DNA of 14,385 nucleotides from Syntrophus sp. (in: bacteria) (lineage in GTDB: Bacteria; Desulfobacterota; Syntrophia; Syntrophales; UBA5619): assembly GCA_013824905.1 (NCBI GenBank), contig PNOO01000039.1, forward strand, positions 1-14,385, written 5' to 3'. Shown piece after piece: positions 13,087 to 14,385 of this stretch (its first letter is position 1; each line of letters begins with the position of its first letter). Made by a program: the position numbers and the translations under genes. A model generated the notes under the pieces. The model was not told where the DNA came from and searched no databases. It saw only the letters and a list, made by a program, of their open reading frames with translations.

Positions 13087-13914
13087 TCACATCACCCCAA
13101 GTATCCAGCCCTCTACCTGGGCAAGCGTACGTTCCGCGGGGGCCAGCGATGGTGACAAGAATTTTGATATGCTGCCATCGAGATCGGCTTGCCGTAGCCA
13201 TGCAGCAGCCGAATAGGCGTCGTGCTGATCCTGGTTGCGATCTTCGCGGGGAAAGCTCCGACTCCACAGGGATGGATAGACCTCCACAATTGTAGAACGG
13301 CCGGGTGGGATCTTCCATCCATCGAAAGGCCAGAAGTGGATTCTATCACCTAAGTTCTGGCGAAGGTATCGCAACCAGGGTATCCCGGCATGCGTGGATT
13401 TGGCCACCGATCCTGGCACGTCAAAATGAAAGACTGACTTGGCAGAGCCGGCCCTTTCCTCTGTCAATCGACGCCAGCGGGTATTTCCCATGCGAGCAGC
13501 GCCATTTCCTCTGATGCCATCCCTAACGAAATCTACATAGATATTATCACCATCGGTCGGCCAGTGATGTTGGAAATCGTCGAGGAACGTCGGCCAATCA
13601 GGCAGCAGATGGTGAACCTCAAAATATCGTAAAGGAAAGGAAAAGCCGTGGTCAATACCGACAATCGTGGCCTGATCTTCTTGGAGTCGTTCAATCAGCC
13701 ACTCGGCAATACCTCTTCTTGTCCAATATCTGCGAGGGCTTGGCGGTGGTTGGACCTCTATCGGCAAGGTTTCGCGATCAGCCATGTAAACACGTAGCCC
13801 TTTAAGGCTCGAAGTCGGCGTTTCGGCGCCGGAATAGTCGATGCCGATATAGCGGCGAAAATTATGATTACCACAGATACTTTTCATGAGATCAATCACC
13901 TGCCCATCTTTCAC
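13087..13914 (-). CDS. DUF429-like protein with predicted RNase H fold
   Basis: A 275-residue protein of unknown role. Motifs spaced as in RNase H-like/DUF429 proteins: RYIGIDYSGAE (Asp26) on the first strand, TIVGIDHGFSFP (Asp88), STIVEVYPSLW (Glu211) and DQHDAYSAAAWL (Asp232). These acidic residues could form a metal site for a nuclease-like reaction. A GTG at 13914 overlaps the stop of the upstream gene (GTGA) and has GGAG 8 nt before it. An ATG at 13887, with AGGTGA 8 nt before it, is an equally good start. It is coupled to the DNA methyltransferase-like gene, so it may belong to a restriction or other defence locus continuing beyond the window. Function is not established. Confidence 0.75.
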   Translation of the reverse strand: MKDGQVIDLMKSICGNHNFRRYIGIDYSGAETPTSSLKGLRVYMADRETLPIEVQPPPSPRRYWTRRGIAEWLIERLQEDQATIVGIDHGFSFPLRYFEVHHLLPDWPTFLDDFQHHWPTDGDNIYVDFVRDGIRGNGAARMGNTRWRRLTEERAGSAKSVFHFDVPGSVAKSTHAGIPWLRYLRQNLGDRIHFWPFDGWKIPPGRSTIVEVYPSLWSRSFPREDRNQDQHDAYSAAAWLRQADLDGSISKFLSPSLAPAERTLAQVEGWILGVM

Positions 13915-14385
13915 CCAAACAACTCCGGCTCATCCGGCGCTGCCTTCTTGCCTTTCGTAGTTTTGCCCCTGCCCGCTTTAACGGCTTTCACCGGCGCCTT
14001 TGTTTTTTCCTCTGCGGCCCGCTGGTGGTTGAGGGCAAGGAGGCGTTTCAGGAGTTCCTTACGGGCGTCGGGAGAAATGGTGTAGCGGATTCGATCGTTT
14101 TCGGGGAGTGTTTCGACCTCGTGGAAGTCGTGGCCCAGGTTGAGAGCCTGCCCTGAGCCTGTCGAAGGGTCGGTCCAGCCGTAGGCGGCGAGGACGGCTT
14201 CGTCCAATTCACGGTGGAGTTTGCGGAGTTCGATGATGCCCTGATACCCGGCTTCAGCATCGTCCGGTTTTTTGCTGATCTTGGCGACGATGGCAGGGGT
14301 GAGGTCACGGTTGTGGAAGAGATTGTAGATATCGGTCAGGCCGAGCCAGAGGCGGAGCATGAGGGCGCGGCGGTGTTCGTGGTAG
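13911..14385 (-). CDS. C-terminal part of a DNA methyltransferase / type IIG restriction-type protein (5' end beyond window)
   Basis: The frame is open to the window edge (YHEHRRALMLRLWLGLTD continuing into IYNLFHNRDL), so only the last 157 residues are seen. The pattern of GLTDIYNLFH, ELRKLHRELDEAVLAAYGWTD, a short RIRYTISPDARKELLKRLL segment, LNHQRAAEE and a basic Lys-rich tail resembles the C-terminal end of large Eco57I-type methylase/restriction proteins. No catalytic motif is in view, so the call rests on this tail only. DPSTGSGQA in the middle comes from a short genomic repeat inserted in frame. The stop overlaps the next gene by four bases (GTGA). Confidence 0.7.
   Translation of the reverse strand, partial: YHEHRRALMLRLWLGLTDIYNLFHNRDLTPAIVAKISKKPDDAEAGYQGIIELRKLHRELDEAVLAAYGWTDPSTGSGQALNLGHDFHEVETLPENDRIRYTISPDARKELLKRLLALNHQRAAEEKTKAPVKAVKAGRGKTTKGKKAAPDEPELFG
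14150..14169. repeat. Short interspersed repeat CCCTTCGACAGGCTCAGGGC inside a coding sequence
   Basis: The minus strand reads CCCTTCGACAGGCTCAGGGC, a small repeat known to recur in many bacterial genomes. Here it encodes PSTGSGQ within the methyltransferase-like protein between AYGWTD and the DFHEVE segment, where relatives need no such residues. Confidence 0.7.

Noticed and set aside
1..14385. CRISPR array, tRNA, rRNA or replication origin
   Set aside because: No regularly spaced repeats, cloverleaf-like or rRNA-like sequence, or iteron cluster was seen on either strand.

Overview
The window reads as a chromosomal segment of an anaerobic, nickel-using Gram-negative bacterium. The gene content (lar genes, a NikMN/Q/O transporter, a NikR box of the type described for Deltaproteobacteria, TTTTTACGA-type palindromic repeats and likely selenocysteine use) suggests Desulfobacterota, perhaps Syntrophales. 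That placement is inference; no rRNA or marker gene is present.

Layout. (1) 1-2009: the N-terminal part of a secreted alkaline phosphatase (minus, runs off the left edge), divergent from a DUF3391/HD-GYP cyclic-di-GMP phosphodiesterase (plus). (2) 2107-4846: a cassette lying between two diverged copies of a ~100-bp promoter-bearing repeat. It holds a minus-strand operon of a MarR regulator, a MerB (organomercurial lyase)-family gene and a 4HBT thioesterase, then a 5'-truncated spore-coat-U gene and a decayed IS91-type transposase. (3) 4906-7667: larE-larB-larC, tightly packed, for the nickel-pincer nucleotide cofactor, followed by a PAS-GGDEF diguanylate cyclase. (4) 12139-8914 (minus): nikR, nikMN, a 125-bp palindromic element, nikQ and nikO, an ECF-type nickel importer under a NikR-like operator. 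(5) 12367-12765: a VOC-family protein with its own strong promoter. (6) 13087-14385 (minus): the C-terminal end of a putative DNA methyltransferase/type IIG enzyme (runs off the right edge), overlapping a DUF429-like RNase H-fold protein.

The main discovery candidate is the MerB-family gene at 3636-2893. It looks broken into pieces by two in-frame TGA codons, but they fall exactly where MerB has its two catalytic cysteines (Cys96 and Cys159 of the plasmid enzyme), and the catalytic Asp (Asp99) is kept three residues after the first. Each TGA is followed by a perfect 7-bp hairpin at a distance suited to a bacterial SECIS element. The second has a GGUC loop 19 nt after the UGA, nearly the E. 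coli fdhF arrangement (GGUC, 18 nt). I therefore read it as one 247-residue protein with selenocysteine at both catalytic positions (Sec126, Asp129, Sec201).

How the parts fit: NikR plus NikMNQO import nickel under feedback control, and LarBCE turn nicotinic acid adenine dinucleotide plus nickel into the pincer cofactor for a LarA-type racemase that is not in the window. The cassette between the repeats appears to be an acquired module placed just upstream of the lar genes.
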